From assembly GCA_003054665.1 (NCBI GenBank), contig QAYY01000001.1, positions 609,501 to 673,500 of the forward strand: a DNA stretch of 64,000 nucleotides, written 5' to 3'. Below are positions 51,966-61,057 of this stretch, one piece after another. The first letter of the stretch is position 1; every line of letters starts with the position of its first letter. The notes under the pieces were generated by a model that had not been told where the DNA came from, did no database searches, and saw nothing but the letters and a program-made list of their open reading frames with translations. This stretch comes from Opitutaceae bacterium EW11. Lineage in GTDB: Bacteria; Verrucomicrobiota; Verrucomicrobiia; Opitutales; Opitutaceae. Position numbers and translations under genes: made by a program.

Positions 51966-54179
51966 TCAGCTCGCGGCTGCACTAAGGTGGGAGCGGAGAG
52001 CCTCCGGCGTGGATACAGGCTCACGGCAGGCGTAGTGGTCGCAAACGTACGCTCGCGCCTGCCCTGATGGATCCGGCGACATGGATCGGATCCACACTGC
52101 GCGCCGGCCGAGCCAGGCCTGACCTTCGGCGCCATCGGCCGCAAAGATTGCACGCTTTGGTCCGAGTCCGCGCTGTGTCTCGCGCCAAAGCGCCCTAAAC
52201 GAGGCCGAACTCGGGTCGCCTGCCAAAACAACCTGCTGGCGATCGATGAGTGCGTACTCGAGCGCACAGAGAGCCTGGGGCAACGCATGCGGCAGCCGGC
52301 TCCACTGCGGTCTCAACGCCTGCAGGGTGCGCAGCGCTTGTTGTATCCGCTCCTCTGGTTTGGCCGATATGGGCGCCAACCGGAGGAGATTCATCGCGGC
52401 GACGGAGCTCGGAGCGGGCTCTGCGCCGTCATAGTCCTCCTTCAGACGAAGCACGATAGAGGCATCGCCCGTTCTCGAGTTGAAGTAGCCGCCATCCCGG
52501 TCGTCCCAGAACAAGTCGTCGAGCGTTGTCTGCAGGGCCTCGGCCCACTCCAGCCAACGCACCTGAAACGTCACTTCATAGAGGTCGATCAATCCCTGGA
52601 TCAGGTAAGCGTAGTCTTCGGCAAAACCGCCGATGGGGGCAGCGCCGAGGCGATAGCAGCGGCGCAACTGCCCGGTTACAGAGTCAAAGAGCTCACGCTG
52701 TAGAAACTCAGCGGCGCGAACCGCTGCGGCGACGTAGGCCTTGCAGTCGTTTGCCGACGAAAGATCGGTGGCCTCGAGCGCCTGGGCCCCGCGGGCCAGG
52801 CTGGAAATCATCAATCCATTCCATGCAGTGATGATCTTGTCGTCGAGATGAGGACGGGGGCGCCGCGCGCGCACTCCGCGAAGACGAGTGAGTGCGCCCA
52901 CCAGAAGATCGTTCGCCAACTGCGGCTCGATCCCGAAGTGCACTGCAGTCTCCACCAAAGAATGGCGCTGCATCAGGATGTTTTTCCCCTGGAATTCCTG
53001 GTGCGGATCCAGTTCGGAAGGGACGTCCCCCTCGGCCTTCACGCCAAAATGGTGCGCGACCAATTCCGCCAAATCGACTGGAGACGACGGGTCTGCGAGG
53101 GCGGCAGCCATTTGAGGGCGTGTCCATACATAGTAGGCCCCTTCGGCATGACCCGGCTTACCATCCTCGATCAAGCTGTCGGCGTCCTCCGCCGAAACGA
53201 AACCGCCCTCCTCGGAAACCAAGTCGCGCAGCACATAATCGTACACGTCGCGAGCCACCCAGAGGAACGCCTCACGGCCGGTGGCCTGGAAGCCTTCCAG
53301 GTAGTTCGTCGCGATCTGCGCCTGATCGTAGAGCATCTTTTCGAAGTGCGGCACGAACCAGGAGTCGTCCACCGAGTAGCGGTGAAATCCTCCACCAACG
53401 TGGTCGTGAATTCCACCCTCCGCCATCCGCTGAAGCGTCAGCGACGCCATTCTCACCGCCTCCGCTCCGGCTTCTGTATCCATCCCTTGAATCGCGGCTA
53501 CGCGGAAAATGAAGTTCAAGTTCGACGCGCGGGGAAACTTCGGCGCACTGCCGAAGCCGCCTTTCACCGGATCGAACGACTCGTAGAAATACTGGAAACA
53601 TTTCTCGAACGCCTCGCCGGCCGCCTCGCTCAGCTCCTGCGTGGCGTCCGCAGCCGAGGACGCGCCTCGCTGCTCCTCGCGATGAGCCTCGAGGGTCTCG
53701 ATCACCCGCTCGCTCTCCATCAGCAGTTTCGCGCGGTCTCTTTTCCAGGCATCGGAGATGGCTCGCAACAGACTGCCGAAGCCAGGACGACCATGCCGGT
53801 CTTCCGGCGGAAAATACGTGCCTCCATAAAAGGGTTTCAGGTCGCCTGTCAGCCAGACGCTGAGCGGCCAGCCCCCGTGGCCGCTCAACGCCTGAACGTA
53901 GGTCATGTACACGCGGTCGACGTCGGGCCGTTCCTCGCGGTCAACCTTGATCGAAACGAAATGCTCGTTCAGGAGATCCGCGATCTCCCGACTCTCGAAC
54001 GACTCGTGAGCCATGACATGGCACCAGTGGCAGGTGGAATAGCCGATCGAGAGGAAGATCGGTTTGCCCTCGCCCCGCGCCCGCTCGAAGGCGTCATCAC
54101 CCCACGGATACCAGTCCACCGGATTCTCGGCATGCTGGAGGAGGTAAGGCGATTTCTCCTGGGCGAGTCTGTTCGGCAT
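51966..54179 (-). CDS. Thioredoxin-domain/YyaL family protein (SPATA20-like)
   Basis: 737 residues. The N-terminal thioredoxin-like domain opens with the family signature [22 protein letters not shown] and has [12 protein letters not shown] with Cys50 and Cys53 in a CxxC. The remaining 500 residues are an (alpha/alpha)6 toroid, as in N-acylglucosamine epimerases. The protein family (YyaL, SPATA20) is found in all domains of life, and its reaction is not known. The start at 54179 is chosen because protein similarity begins there; the frame is open to 54299, across the terminator of the upstream gene. No helper genes nearby. Confidence 0.93.
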   Translation of the reverse strand: MPNRLAQEKSPYLLQHAENPVDWYPWGDDAFERARGEGKPIFLSIGYSTCHWCHVMAHESFESREIADLLNEHFVSIKVDREERPDVDRVYMTYVQALSGHGGWPLSVWLTGDLKPFYGGTYFPPEDRHGRPGFGSLLRAISDAWKRDRAKLLMESERVIETLEAHREEQRGASSAADATQELSEAAGEAFEKCFQYFYESFDPVKGGFGSAPKFPRASNLNFIFRVAAIQGMDTEAGAEAVRMASLTLQRMAEGGIHDHVGGGFHRYSVDDSWFVPHFEKMLYDQAQIATNYLEGFQATGREAFLWVARDVYDYVLRDLVSEEGGFVSAEDADSLIEDGKPGHAEGAYYVWTRPQMAAALADPSSPVDLAELVAHHFGVKAEGDVPSELDPHQEFQGKNILMQRHSLVETAVHFGIEPQLANDLLVGALTRLRGVRARRPRPHLDDKIITAWNGLMISSLARGAQALEATDLSSANDCKAYVAAAVRAAEFLQRELFDSVTGQLRRCYRLGAAPIGGFAEDYAYLIQGLIDLYEVTFQVRWLEWAEALQTTLDDLFWDDRDGGYFNSRTGDASIVLRLKEDYDGAEPAPSSVAAMNLLRLAPISAKPEERIQQALRTLQALRPQWSRLPHALPQALCALEYALIDRQQVVLAGDPSSASFRALWRETQRGLGPKRAIFAADGAEGQAWLGRRAVWIRSMSPDPSGQARAYVCDHYACREPVSTPEALRSHLSAAAS

Positions 54180-54297
54180 CACCACAACCGAGCCCGAAAA
54201 CACAAATGCGCAACTTTGCGCCTGGCGGCGGGGGAAAGCTGCGCACCGGGTAGCGAGCGACAGTGAGTGCCACAGCCGTCCTCCCCGATCCGGACAC

Positions 54298-54326
54298 AAA
54301 AAAGCACCGCCCGATCAAGGCGGTGC
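54298..54326 (-). terminator. Rho-independent terminator of the DHS-like gene
   Basis: GCACCGCC (54304-54311) pairs with GGCGGTGC (54319-54326) around a seven-base loop; the minus strand continues with six T residues. It sits 23 bases after the stop of the deoxyhypusine-synthase-like gene. Confidence 0.9.
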
Positions 54327-54349
54327 TCCAAGAAGTCCGGCGATTTCCG

Positions 54350-55393
54350 CTATTGGCCGAGCACCCAGGCGAAGATCAACGGCGCGACGATTGTCGCATC
54401 GCTTTCCACGATGAACTTCGGCGTGTTTTCGCCCAGCTTTCCCCACGTGATCTTCTCGTTGGGAACAGCCCCAGAGTAGCTGCCATAGCTGGTCGTCGAA
54501 TCGCTAATCTGGCAGAAGTATCCCCAAAGCGGGACTTCGGGGCGCTGAAGATCCTGGTGCAGCATCGGGACTACGCAAATCGGGAAGTCGCCGGCGATGC
54601 CGCCGGCGATCTGGAAGAAACCGATCGAGCCGTTTCCATCCCGAAGGTTGCGGGCCGTCTTCGTGTACCAATCGGCCAGCGTAGCCATGTATTCGATACC
54701 GGTGCGGACGGTGTGAACGTTTTTCACGTCGCCGCTGATGACGTGGCCGGTGTACATGTTTCCGAGCGTGGAGTCTTCCCAGCCGGGCACCCAGATCGGG
54801 AGATTCTTCTCGCACGCGGCCAGCATCCAGGAGTGCTTCGGGTCGATCTGATAGCTCTTCTTCAGCTTTCCGCCTCGCAGGATCTTGTACATGAACTCGT
54901 GCGGGAAATAGCGCTCGCCCGCCTTGTCCGCCTTGACCCATTCCTCGAGCACGACGGACTCGATCCGGCGCATCGCTTCCATCTCGGGGATGCACGTATC
55001 CGTCACGCGGTTCATGTGCCGTTCGAGCAACGCCCGCTCGTCGGCCGGCGTGAGGTCGCGGTAGCCCGGCACGCGCTCGTAGTAATCGTGCGCTACAAGG
55101 TTGAAGATGTCCTCTTCAAGATTCGCGCCCGTGCAGACGATGGCGTGGATCTTGTCCTTGCGGATCATCTCCGCGAGGGTGATGCCGAGTTCGGCCGTCG
55201 ACATGGCGCCCGCAACGGTCACGAGCATTTTGCCCCCCTTCGCCAAGTGATTCTCGTAGGCTTTGGCGGCGTCCATCAGCGCAGCGGCATTAAAATGCCG
55301 GTACTGCTGAGCGATGAATTTGGATACCGGGCCCTTGCTCTTCGCGAGGTCGGAATTGGAGGGTGATTTGGCCTTGCGGGCTTTCGGCTTCAT
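54350..55393 (-). CDS. Deoxyhypusine synthase-like protein
   Basis: 347 residues from the ATG at 55393, the usual size. Conserved deoxyhypusine synthase features are visible: VTVAGAMSTAELG near residue 59, CTGANLEED (NAD region), and NEKITWGKL, whose Lys319 matches the catalytic lysine that forms the enzyme-intermediate imine in the human enzyme. Deoxyhypusine synthase uses NAD and spermidine to modify eIF5A in archaea and eukaryotes. Bacteria lack eIF5A, so bacterial homologues are thought to make a polyamine such as homospermidine; which product forms here is not known. The gene ends in its own terminator and is divergent from the EamA gene. Confidence 0.9.
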   Translation of the reverse strand: MKPKARKAKSPSNSDLAKSKGPVSKFIAQQYRHFNAAALMDAAKAYENHLAKGGKMLVTVAGAMSTAELGITLAEMIRKDKIHAIVCTGANLEEDIFNLVAHDYYERVPGYRDLTPADERALLERHMNRVTDTCIPEMEAMRRIESVVLEEWVKADKAGERYFPHEFMYKILRGGKLKKSYQIDPKHSWMLAACEKNLPIWVPGWEDSTLGNMYTGHVISGDVKNVHTVRTGIEYMATLADWYTKTARNLRDGNGSIGFFQIAGGIAGDFPICVVPMLHQDLQRPEVPLWGYFCQISDSTTSYGSYSGAVPNEKITWGKLGENTPKFIVESDATIVAPLIFAWVLGQ

Positions 55394-55484
55394 GGTGGTG
55401 CAGAAATAGAAACGCAGATGCGGTAAGCGCCACAAAAAACCATCGCGTCTCGCGCCAGCCTGAGTTGAGGTTGGACCTCTTTCC

Positions 55485-56429
55485 GTGCTCGGCGCCTTTC
55501 TCACGACGATCTTCTTTTCCCTCTCGTCGATCTTCGCGAATCGCGCAATCCGCACCGTCGGTGCGACGCGTGCCAACCTCGCGCGACTCGCCGTCGCCAT
55601 CGCATGCCTCGGCACCTGGGCGCATCTCGTTCCCCTCCTCGGGCTCGGCATCGGCGGAACAGGCTTTGCCGGCGCCGGATTGCTCTACTTCCTCGCCAGC
55701 GGCGTGCTCGGCATGGGCTTCGGAGATCTCGCCGTGTTCGCCGCGCTCCCCCTGCTCGGCGCACGGCTGACGGTCGTGATGACGCAATGCCTCGCAGTCC
55801 CAATCGGTGCGGTGGCGGAGTGGCTGTGGCTCGGCACGACGCTCACCGTCAGCCAGATCGCCTGGAGCACGGTGATCGTCGGCGGCGTCGCACTGGCCCT
55901 GTTGCCCAGCCGCGCGCATCCCCCTCGCGTCAGGGTTCGTTTTTCCGGCGTGCTCTTTGGAGTCGTCGCCGCGCTCGGACAAGGGCTCGGCGCGGTACTC
56001 AGTCGCAAGGCGTACAACGTCACGTTCGCCGAGGGGCAGACGATCGACGGCGTGACGGCAACCTACCAACGCATCGTCGGAGGGCTCGCCATCACCCTGC
56101 TGTATCTCGCGATCCGGACCCTGTTGCGCCAGGGCACCCGATCGGCCAGATCCGACGAGACGCCCACGGCTGGCTCAACGGGGACCGGACTCTGGCGATG
56201 GCGCTGGACTGCTGCGAACGGGATCTCCGGCGCCGTGCTCGGCGTATCGTGTTACCAATGGGCCCTTGCGACGACCCCGAGCGGCATTGTCCTGCCCATC
56301 GTGGCCACTACCCCGCTCGTCGTCGTGCCGTTCGCGTATTGGATGGAAGGCGAACGGCCCACACGGCGTTCCCTGGTCGGCGGAGCAATCGCCGTCGGCG
56401 GCGCGGTTGCGCTTCGAATCGTCGCCTAA
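55485..56429 (+). CDS. EamA-family (DMT) transporter
   Basis: 314 residues with ten hydrophobic segments in two halves, the DMT/EamA layout. The second half ends with SCYQWALATTPSGIVLPIVATTPLVVVP, typical of the family. It is an inner-membrane transporter whose substrate cannot be told from sequence; EamA members export amino acids, nucleotide-like or other metabolites. Start is a GTG at 55485. It is divergent from the deoxyhypusine-synthase-like gene with 91 bases between, which leaves open a link to polyamine traffic, but this is only proximity. Confidence 0.88.
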   Translation: MLGAFLTTIFFSLSSIFANRAIRTVGATRANLARLAVAIACLGTWAHLVPLLGLGIGGTGFAGAGLLYFLASGVLGMGFGDLAVFAALPLLGARLTVVMTQCLAVPIGAVAEWLWLGTTLTVSQIAWSTVIVGGVALALLPSRAHPPRVRVRFSGVLFGVVAALGQGLGAVLSRKAYNVTFAEGQTIDGVTATYQRIVGGLAITLLYLAIRTLLRQGTRSARSDETPTAGSTGTGLWRWRWTAANGISGAVLGVSCYQWALATTPSGIVLPIVATTPLVVVPFAYWMEGERPTRRSLVGGAIAVGGAVALRIVA

Positions 56430-56490
56430 TCGGGCAGGGGAAAACCGTGCCGTTGACGAACAGGCCCTCCCCGCGGTTTGCTGATCGTTC

Positions 56491-58392
56491 ATGCTCACTC
56501 TGGCCGACGTTTCAAAATCCTACGGCACCCGAACTCTCTTCTCGGAGGTCTCGCTCTTCGTCGCGCGTACGGATCGCCTGGGCCTGGTTGGTCCCAACGG
56601 CGCAGGCAAATCGACGCTGTTCAACCTGATCCTCGGTGAAGAAACGACCGACGAGGGAACGATCACGTGGGAACGCGGCGCCGATTTTGGCTTTCTGCCG
56701 CAGGAGAGCGCGCCCGTCGGTGACGAAACGGTGCTCGAGATCGCGACGAGCGGGAAAAAGCATCAGGGCGAGAGCGCCGAGGAATGGGACATCGACTGGA
56801 CGCTCGAGCCTCGCGCGAAAAAGATCCTGGCAGGACTGGGTTTTCGAGAGGGAGATGCGGAGCGTCCGGCCAAAACGTTTTCCGGCGGCTGGGTGATGCG
56901 GGCGCATCTCGCCCGATTGCTTGTGAGCGAGCCCGCCCTGCTGCTTCTCGACGAACCGACCAACCACCTCGATCTGGAGGCACTCCTCTGGTTCCAGGAC
57001 TACCTCACCCGCTATCCGGGCGGTCTGATCATCATCTCGCACGATCGCGCGTTCCTGAACGCCCTCTGCACAGGCATCCTCGAACTCCGTGGCGGACGGC
57101 TTCACCGCTATACCGGCAACTACGACGACTACGTCGCCGAAAAGGTGGCGCGGAAAGAACAACAGCTTGCCCAGTACAAGAACCAGCAACGCGAGATCGA
57201 ACATCTCCAGCGGTTCGTCGATCGTTTCGGCGCCAAGGCCAGTCTCGCGTCTCGCGCGAAGTCCAAGGAAAAGCAGATCGAGCGACTCCAGGACGAAGCC
57301 GTCGAGGCGCCGGAAGAGGAACTGAAGCGGATCCACTTCAAGTTTCCCCAGCCTCCGCGCTCGGGGCTGAAGGTCATCACGCTCGAAAACGTCGAGCAGG
57401 CCTACGGCGAGCACGTCGTGTATCGTAATCTCAACTTCACCGCCGAGCGCGGGCAACGGACCGTGCTTGTCGGACCCAACGGCGCCGGGAAGTCCACCCT
57501 GCTTAAGATCCTCGCCGACGTCGTCCCGATCCGCGCGGGAAAACGCGAACTTGGCAGCAACGTGCTCACCGGCTACTTCGCGCAGAACCGACTCGATAAT
57601 CTTCGGCCTGACGCGACGGTTTTCGACAACGTCATGGAGCTGCGAACGAACGAGAACCAGCTGACGGAACAGCAGGTTCGCGCCATACTCGGAGCTTTCC
57701 TCTTCCGGAAAGACGATGTCTTCAAGAAGGTGTCCGTGCTCTCGGGTGGAGAGAAGTCGCGCCTCGCGCTCGCCCGGCTGCTGGTGAACCCGCCGAATCT
57801 TCTCCTGATGGACGAACCGACGACTCACCTCGACATCCCGTCGATCGACGCGTTGGTCGGCGCATTGAAAAATTTCGAGGGCACGCTGGTTTTCATCAGC
57901 CACGACGTGTATTTCATCCGCGCGCTCGCCCAGAGCGTGCTCCACGTCCACTCCGGACGGCTGACTCCTTACGCGGGCAACTACGACTATTACCTGGAGA
58001 AATCCCGCGCGACGAACGAACGCGCCGCGTTGACGGCGGGGTTCACCGACGCTCGCCCCGCACAAGCGCAACCGGCGGCCGCCACTCCGCCGAGTTCCTC
58101 CAAAACCGCCGAGCAGCGAAAGTCCGAGGCGCGGGCGCGGAGCAACGAAATCAAGAAGCTCCGCATCGAGGTCGGAAAACTCGAGCAGAGAGTCTCCGAA
58201 CTCGAAGGGAAACAAAGCGAACTGACCGCCGCGCTGGAGGCACCAGAGACCTACCAGGAGCCTGGCAAAGCCCAGCACCTCAACCGAGAGCTCACCGCAA
58301 TCGTGGACCAGCTCACCGCAGCAACCGAGGAATGGGAAACGGCGGCCACGCGGCTCGGAAACCTGGAGCGAATCGATTCAGAGGCGAAATAG
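56491..58392 (+). CDS. ABC-F ATPase (Uup/YheS-like)
   Basis: 633 residues with two ATP-binding cassettes and no membrane domain. Cassette 1: Walker A GPNGAGKST (34-42), signature SGGW (131-134), Walker B LLLDEPTNH (Asp154/Glu155). Cassette 2: GPNGAGKST, LSGGEKSRLALARLL, LLMDEPTTHLD. A linker rich in Lys/Glu separates them and a C-terminal coiled coil (about 540-630) resembles the Uup DNA- or ribosome-binding tail. ABC-F proteins act on ribosomes or, for Uup, on replication and branched DNA. Antibiotic-resistance members have a longer linker, which is not seen here. It stands 61 bases after the EamA gene. Confidence 0.92.
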   Translation: MLTLADVSKSYGTRTLFSEVSLFVARTDRLGLVGPNGAGKSTLFNLILGEETTDEGTITWERGADFGFLPQESAPVGDETVLEIATSGKKHQGESAEEWDIDWTLEPRAKKILAGLGFREGDAERPAKTFSGGWVMRAHLARLLVSEPALLLLDEPTNHLDLEALLWFQDYLTRYPGGLIIISHDRAFLNALCTGILELRGGRLHRYTGNYDDYVAEKVARKEQQLAQYKNQQREIEHLQRFVDRFGAKASLASRAKSKEKQIERLQDEAVEAPEEELKRIHFKFPQPPRSGLKVITLENVEQAYGEHVVYRNLNFTAERGQRTVLVGPNGAGKSTLLKILADVVPIRAGKRELGSNVLTGYFAQNRLDNLRPDATVFDNVMELRTNENQLTEQQVRAILGAFLFRKDDVFKKVSVLSGGEKSRLALARLLVNPPNLLLMDEPTTHLDIPSIDALVGALKNFEGTLVFISHDVYFIRALAQSVLHVHSGRLTPYAGNYDYYLEKSRATNERAALTAGFTDARPAQAQPAAATPPSSSKTAEQRKSEARARSNEIKKLRIEVGKLEQRVSELEGKQSELTAALEAPETYQEPGKAQHLNRELTAIVDQLTAATEEWETAATRLGNLERIDSEAK

Positions 58393-58483
58393 ACGTCGCC
58401 GAGCACTAGCCGGACCCATGCGCGGCACGGCGGTTTTCACGCCGTACCGCCCAGTGGCCGCACCTGTTCGTGCATGGTCGCTT

Positions 58484-59197
58484 CTACTGTTTCCTCTTGA
58501 GGACGAGCATCGAATCGCTGCCGGCGAAGAACTCGTAGTCGACCTCCACGATCTGGCTGTCGATTCCCTCCTCCGCCAAGGCGATCCGTAGACGTCCAAG
58601 TTCCGGATACTTCCGGCCGTTTGTCCCGACGATCGGATGAATCCGCACGTCGTCGCGGCTCACCCGAACCAGCTCCCGGCACGCTGCGAGGTGAAAATCG
58701 AAGTCGAACCTCTTCGCGTACACAAAGAGCAGGTGGGCACAGAGCACGACGTCGAACGCGCCGTCAAAGAACGGCAGTTGCGGCAACGATGCCCCGATGT
58801 ACCTGCCATGCACGAAATGCGCCGCATAATCGGCAAGGAACCGCTCCGAGGCGGAGCGACGGCTCAACTCGGCCTCCTCGAGCGAACCGAACGACTTGAG
58901 CCGAAACAGATGCTGCTTCGCCAGGATCTGCTCGGTCACGTTGCGGTAGTCGATGGTGACGTGCTGCGAAAGCGTATCCGCACTGCACCCGTAGAGAGGG
59001 TCGACCGCAACGGCGTCCGCCCCTCGCTTGCACGCCTCCGCCGTGAAGGACGACGGACCAGCGGCGACATCGAGGACGGAGCGTCCTTTCAGCGCGGCGG
59101 GATCGAGCGAAAAAAACTGGCAATATTCGGCCAGCGTGCGTCCAAAGAACGCGATCGACGGAATCTCTAGTTCGGGAGTGGGGAGCAGGGCATTCAT
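58484..59197 (-). CDS. Class I SAM-dependent methyltransferase
   Basis: 237 residues. LDVAAGPSSFTAEA is the SAM-binding motif I (about 43-56), followed by VAVDPLYG (motif post-I acidic residue) and FDVVLCAHLLF (motif IV). The C-terminus is MLVLKRKQ. No metal or RNA-binding motifs seen; the substrate is unknown. The ATG at 59197 lacks a Shine-Dalgarno sequence, and just upstream an ATG-TCA-TGA mini-frame overlaps the start codon. A structured RNA with an intrinsic terminator lies 60-160 bases upstream on the same strand, so expression may be controlled by attenuation. Confidence 0.85.
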   Translation of the reverse strand: MNALLPTPELEIPSIAFFGRTLAEYCQFFSLDPAALKGRSVLDVAAGPSSFTAEACKRGADAVAVDPLYGCSADTLSQHVTIDYRNVTEQILAKQHLFRLKSFGSLEEAELSRRSASERFLADYAAHFVHGRYIGASLPQLPFFDGAFDVVLCAHLLFVYAKRFDFDFHLAACRELVRVSRDDVRIHPIVGTNGRKYPELGRLRIALAEEGIDSQIVEVDYEFFAGSDSMLVLKRKQ

Positions 59198-59246
59198 GAC
59201 ATAGCGAGAAAAAGTGGGTTTGTGGTTCGGGATGTCTCGAGTGCGG

Positions 59247-59279
59247 GAAATAAAAAACCCGACTCGGTGATGAGTCGGG
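59247..59279 (-). terminator. Intrinsic terminator within the methyltransferase leader
   Basis: Stem CCCGACTC / GAGTCGGG (8 bp, loop ATCACC) and a run of six T on the minus strand. It ends 50-80 bases before the methyltransferase start and is not needed by the upstream gene, which has its own terminator at 59552-59588. Confidence 0.85.
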
Positions 59280-59358
59280 CTCGGCGGATGTTTGAGTGGT
59301 TTTTTGGTTTTCCACTACGACATGCGTTGGATTTGGGCATGTCGTGATCGCCGAGCCC
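59247..59358 (-). ncRNA. Candidate structured leader RNA with terminator (riboswitch-like or small RNA)
   Basis: Read on the minus strand from 59358. P1: GGGCTCGGCG (59358-59349) pairs perfectly with CGCCGAGCCC (59286-59277). Inside it lie P2, ACGACATGC (59345-59337) with GCATGTCGT (59325-59317), 9 perfect pairs, and P3, AGTGG (59316-59312) with CCACT (59299-59295), whose loop is A-rich. Immediately after, CCCGACTC (59279-59272) and GAGTCGGG (59265-59258) form a hairpin followed by TTTTTT. P1 and the hairpin share three bases (59277-59279), so they compete. A three-way junction ahead of a terminator and a methyltransferase start, 60 bases further on, is the layout of a transcription-attenuation switch. 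I match it to no known class. Confidence 0.6.
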
Positions 59359-59551
59359 TTCCGTGCCACCATGCGCGCGGAAGCGCCGTCATGGAGACGG
59401 ATTTCGTAGCGCGAGAGCGGTTAAACTTGGCGAACATCGCGCAGGGACATGATCGAGCGCTGACGGAAGCGCAAGCAGGAAATGCCTGCCGCGGGGAATA
59501 CGCACGCATTCGGCAAGCCCTCAGGCCCCCGGTGCACTCCTCGGGCCTGCC
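59359..59551. other. Intergenic stretch upstream of the structured RNA
   Basis: About 190 bases with no supported gene and no clear promoter hexamers on the minus strand. It should contain the promoter of the structured leader RNA. A small hairpin CAGGCCC/GGGCCTG spans 59522-59549. Confidence 0.35.
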
Positions 59552-59588
59552 AAAAAACAAAAACGCGCGGCCCTTTCAGGTCGCGCGT
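59552..59588 (-). terminator. Rho-independent terminator of the receiver/coiled-coil gene
   Basis: Read on the minus strand, ACGCGCGACC (59588-59579) pairs with GGCCGCGCGT (59572-59563) with one wobble, then TTTTTGTTTTTTGG follows. It lies 45 bases after the stop of the 59633-61057 gene. Confidence 0.8.
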
Positions 59589-59600
59589 GAAATCATCGGA

Positions 59601-59622
59601 CGGAACCGCGGCCGCGGTTCCG
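59601..59622. repeat. 22-base perfect palindrome
   Basis: Two 11-base arms (CGGAACCGCGG and CCGCGGTTCCG) read as one perfect palindrome with no loop. It lies between the stop codon at 59633 and the terminator at 59552-59588; it may reinforce termination or bind a dimeric protein. Confidence 0.7.
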
Positions 59623-59632
59623 CGAGAATCGC

Positions 59633-61057
59633 TTACCCGCCCTGGTCGCCCTTGCCACGACCGAGGAGCGATTTGGCCATTTCGAAAGGCGCACGAGAAA
59701 GCGGCTTCTTCACCGGAATCGGCGGATTCGAAACAGCTCCCGGCAGCGGCGAATGGGTTGTGCTGGGAGGAAGACCACGCAGGCGTTTCTCCTGCTCGGT
59801 GAGTTTCCCGGACATTTCCTCCAGTTTGGCCTCGCGACGCTTGAGATCCATCTCCAGCTCGCGCATCGCCATACGCTCGTCGCGGAAGACGGCGCGCTCG
59901 GCCTCCAGAAGATCCGTGGCGCGCTGGAGCTTTTCCCAGGCGGCCTTGACCGCGGCGTCGTCGTTGAACGGGGAGCGAGATTGCGGACGCGAACTGAACC
60001 AGAGCACGCGATCGGCCTCCAACTGCGCCTGCAGCTGGCGAAGCCGGGCCTCGTACTCGCGAAGGTTGTTCTCCTGCTCACGGAGCAGATCGAGGTCTTC
60101 GTGCCAGCGCCGGCGCTCCTGCGCGAGTTGTGTACCCTCGTGCTGGATACGCGCCGCCTCCTCGCGGAGGCGCGACTCTTCGGCGAGGAGCCGCGCGCGA
60201 AGCTGGTCGAGTTCGGTCTTCTCCCGGACCAATTCGTCGGGAGTCTTGCCGAAGGGCGAAACGCTCTGCGTGCTCGTGGCGAGTTTCTTCCGCTCTTCCT
60301 CGAGGGCGCTGCGTTCGCGGGCGAGTTCCGACCGCGCCTCGGCCAGCGCGCGGGCCTTCTGATCGATCAGAGCCTGCGCAGCCGCCGCCATCTCGCGTTG
60401 AGTGCGAAGATCGGTGAATTCGTTCTGCAGCCGGAGAGCGTCGGCGTTCTGGGAAAGCAGCGTTTTCAGTTCGGCCTCGAGCGCAGCCTTCTCGTGCTCG
60501 AGACGTTCCGATTTTGCCTCGAGCATCGCGCGCTCTTTCGCGCCGCGCATCAGCTCCTGACGAAAGTCCGGGGTGTTGAACGGATCTGTCGACTGCCCGA
60601 TGTCCGGGTTGCCGAGCACCTCGAGGACCGCCTCCGCTTCAGCAATCTCGTTGGGCGACAGGCTTTCGTCCTCGGCTCCGGCTGCCGTATTCACGCGGAG
60701 CAGACTGTTCACGCGACGAAGCAGAGGCCGAAGGTCGTGCGCCACCGGGAGCACGTCGCTAAGCCCCATACGGATCCCCTTCACGATCAGGGGCAGCTCG
60801 AGTTGCGGCACCACCAGAACGACAGGCACCGTGGGCTGAATCTTCTTCAAGGCTTCGACGAACTCGAAATCCTGCGTTCCCGAAAGCTGAGCATCCACCA
60901 GAGCGAGATCGAACCACTCGACCCGGGCAGTCTCGAGCGCGGCATCTGGTTTGATGAACGCGCGAAGATCGTAGCCCGCGTCAGCGAGCATCAGCACGAG
61001 GCGCCGCTTCATTTTGGCGTCGCCGTGCACGATCAGGATTTTCTTAACCAAGTTCAT
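59633..61057 (-). CDS. Receiver-like protein with long coiled coil
   Basis: 474 residues. The first ~120 are receiver-like: KKILIVHGDAKMKRR, Asp in LVDAQLSG, but the conserved Lys (normally in a KP motif) is replaced (DVLPVAHDL), and only one acidic residue remains at the start. So it is probably not phosphorylated in the usual way. About 300 residues of heptad-like helix follow (ALAEARSELARERSALEEERKKLA, RLLAEESRLREEAARIQ), ending with a Pro-rich tail PPSTTHSPLP and PPIPVKKPL. This design recalls polarity or gliding scaffold proteins with a receiver head and coiled-coil body. No neighbour suggests partners. Ends with its own terminator. Confidence 0.8.
   Translation of the reverse strand: MNLVKKILIVHGDAKMKRRLVLMLADAGYDLRAFIKPDAALETARVEWFDLALVDAQLSGTQDFEFVEALKKIQPTVPVVLVVPQLELPLIVKGIRMGLSDVLPVAHDLRPLLRRVNSLLRVNTAAGAEDESLSPNEIAEAEAVLEVLGNPDIGQSTDPFNTPDFRQELMRGAKERAMLEAKSERLEHEKAALEAELKTLLSQNADALRLQNEFTDLRTQREMAAAAQALIDQKARALAEARSELARERSALEEERKKLATSTQSVSPFGKTPDELVREKTELDQLRARLLAEESRLREEAARIQHEGTQLAQERRRWHEDLDLLREQENNLREYEARLRQLQAQLEADRVLWFSSRPQSRSPFNDDAAVKAAWEKLQRATDLLEAERAVFRDERMAMRELEMDLKRREAKLEEMSGKLTEQEKRLRGLPPSTTHSPLPGAVSNPPIPVKKPLSRAPFEMAKSLLGRGKGDQGG

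Noticed and set aside
58393-58483. Hairpin ACGGC/GCCGT between the ABC-F and methyltransferase genes as a terminator
   Set aside because: Short stem, no T run on either strand.
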